Assembly (NCBI GenBank): GCA_003339415.1
Contig: PDHQ01000027.1
Location: 186,001-250,000 of the forward strand
Direction: 5' to 3'
Source: Ophiocordyceps camponoti-saundersi (nom. inval.)
Taxonomy: Eukaryota; Ascomycota; Sordariomycetes; Hypocreales; Ophiocordycipitaceae
DNA length: 64,000 nucleotides
Part shown: positions 63,101-64,000 of the stretch, one piece after another
Position numbering within the stretch: position 1 is the first letter of the stretch
Layout of the letters: every line of letters starts with the position of its first letter
The notes under the pieces: model-generated
The model's input: only the letters and a program-made list of their open reading frames with translations
What the model was told of the DNA's origin: nothing
The model's database searches: none
Made by a program: the position numbers and the translations under genes

Positions 63101-64000
63101 TTAGTTTTTAAAACTTACCGCTAAGCTTAAATATTAATATTTAGCCCTTATTAAAATAATAATATTTATATAAAGCTATATTTTATTAAGGGTAAGGGAA
63201 ATTTATCTTAAAGTTATTATATTAGCTATTATATTTAATATAACTTAGTTTACTTTATTAATATAGCTATAAGGGAAGCTATATAGCTTTATTAAGAAGG
63301 CCCTAGCTATAAAATAATTTAAGTACTTTTAAGTTATTATTAGGGCTTATAAAGCTTTATTTATTTCTTATATTAAAGCTAAAGCTTTTATTTTACCTCT
63401 TAACTTTTATTTTACTTACTAAATAATATATACTTATTACTACTTATAATATATTAAAATAATAAACCTTATTTATATTATAATAAAGAAAGTACCTAGG
63501 TAAATATATTATAAATATAAAAGACGCCCCTGCTAAAAAAATATAAAGTATTTTAAAACTAAAAATATATTATATAATATAAACTAGCCTTAAGCTAGTA
63601 GTAAAGTATAAGTAATATAATTTTAATACTTAACTTTATAATAAGTAGCTTTTTTATTAGCACTCCTAAAAAGGAAAGTTAAAAAAATATAAGTAATTTT
63701 ATAGCTACCTTATAAATAAACTATTATAACTTAAAGCTAGCTTCGCTTTATATATATAAGGAACTTCTTAAGTTTATTAATATAATACTTATATAACTTA
63801 AAATTAAATATATTAAACTTAATTTATTCTTCTAAGCTTATAAGGTGCTTAAAGTAATATTAAAGTAATACTTATATAATAATAGTAATAAAATAATCTT
63901 ATATATTTTCCTTAATTATACTTTTACTTATAAAAATAATTTATTAATTTTACTTTATATTATTATTATATATAAAAAAAAATAAAGACGCTAACTTAAA
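57190..64000. other. RIP-degraded coding-like and low-complexity DNA to the window end
   Basis: No intact gene. A coding-like relic on the + strand around 57.9-58.7 kb includes a Lys/Gly-rich segment (KGKGLDKGKGKAK near 58.48-58.52 kb) and is followed by an (AAT)n tract at 58597-58625. This could be the basic region of a retroelement ORF1/Gag. From about 59.2 kb on I see only degraded AT-rich sequence with scattered CpG. Confidence 0.4.

Noticed and set aside
33261..64000. AT-rich block as a centromere
   Set aside because: RIP-degraded repeats are common at fungal centromeres, but also elsewhere; sequence alone cannot show CENP-A occupancy.

Overview
The window looks like nuclear DNA of a filamentous ascomycete, probably a Sordariomycete-type mould; I do not assign a species. 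Three intact genes with short GT-AG introns (47-75 nt, mostly with CTRAC-type branch sites) encode proteins close to their Pezizomycotina homologues. They occupy a normal-composition island of about 8.4 kb (roughly 24.83-33.26 kb). Everything else, about 55 kb, is extremely AT-rich and has almost no CpA or TpG, while CpG, CpC and CpT survive. That is the signature of repeat-induced point mutation (RIP) carried close to exhaustion, and no intact gene is visible there.

Left block (1-24.83 kb): a RIP-degraded Ty3/Gypsy-type LTR retrotransposon spans 44-21535, with equal 616-bp LTRs, a polypurine tract beside the 3' LTR, and recognisable relics of Gag, reverse transcriptase, RNase H and the integrase C-terminus, all on the + strand. 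Two other LTR elements are nested in it. One is 1.78 kb (6328-8111), with 214-bp LTRs and a perfect CTTTT target duplication. The other is 7.27 kb (13331-20604), with 301-bp LTRs. About 4 kb between the integrase and the second insertion is unexplained. The stretch 21536-24830 is degraded repeat DNA with one less-mutated patch at about 22.49-22.78 kb.

Gene island: an ER co-chaperone of the P58IPK/DNAJC3 type (+, 25437-27080, 2 exons) converges on a mitochondrial iron carrier of the Mrs3/Mrs4 (mitoferrin) type (-, 27546-28880, 8 exons). Upstream of that, in the same orientation, lies the autophagy scramblase gene atg9 (-, 30183-32987, 3 exons). The three genes are housekeeping functions in ER folding, mitochondrial iron import and autophagosome formation. 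They do not form an obvious pathway or cluster.

Right block (33.26-64 kb): RIP-degraded dispersed repeats. The clearest is a 1.85-kb family with one complete copy at 43347-45190 and a second complete copy (48588-50432) inserted into a third, which is split into 47829-48566 and 50433-51563. Two copies of a 0.56-0.65-kb repeat carry a tRNA-like head with a perfect B box (54617-55174 and 56308-56951). A short G/C-rich module recurs near the same end of both families and may be a shared tail. The remaining stretches are degraded coding-like or low-complexity DNA that I could not classify.
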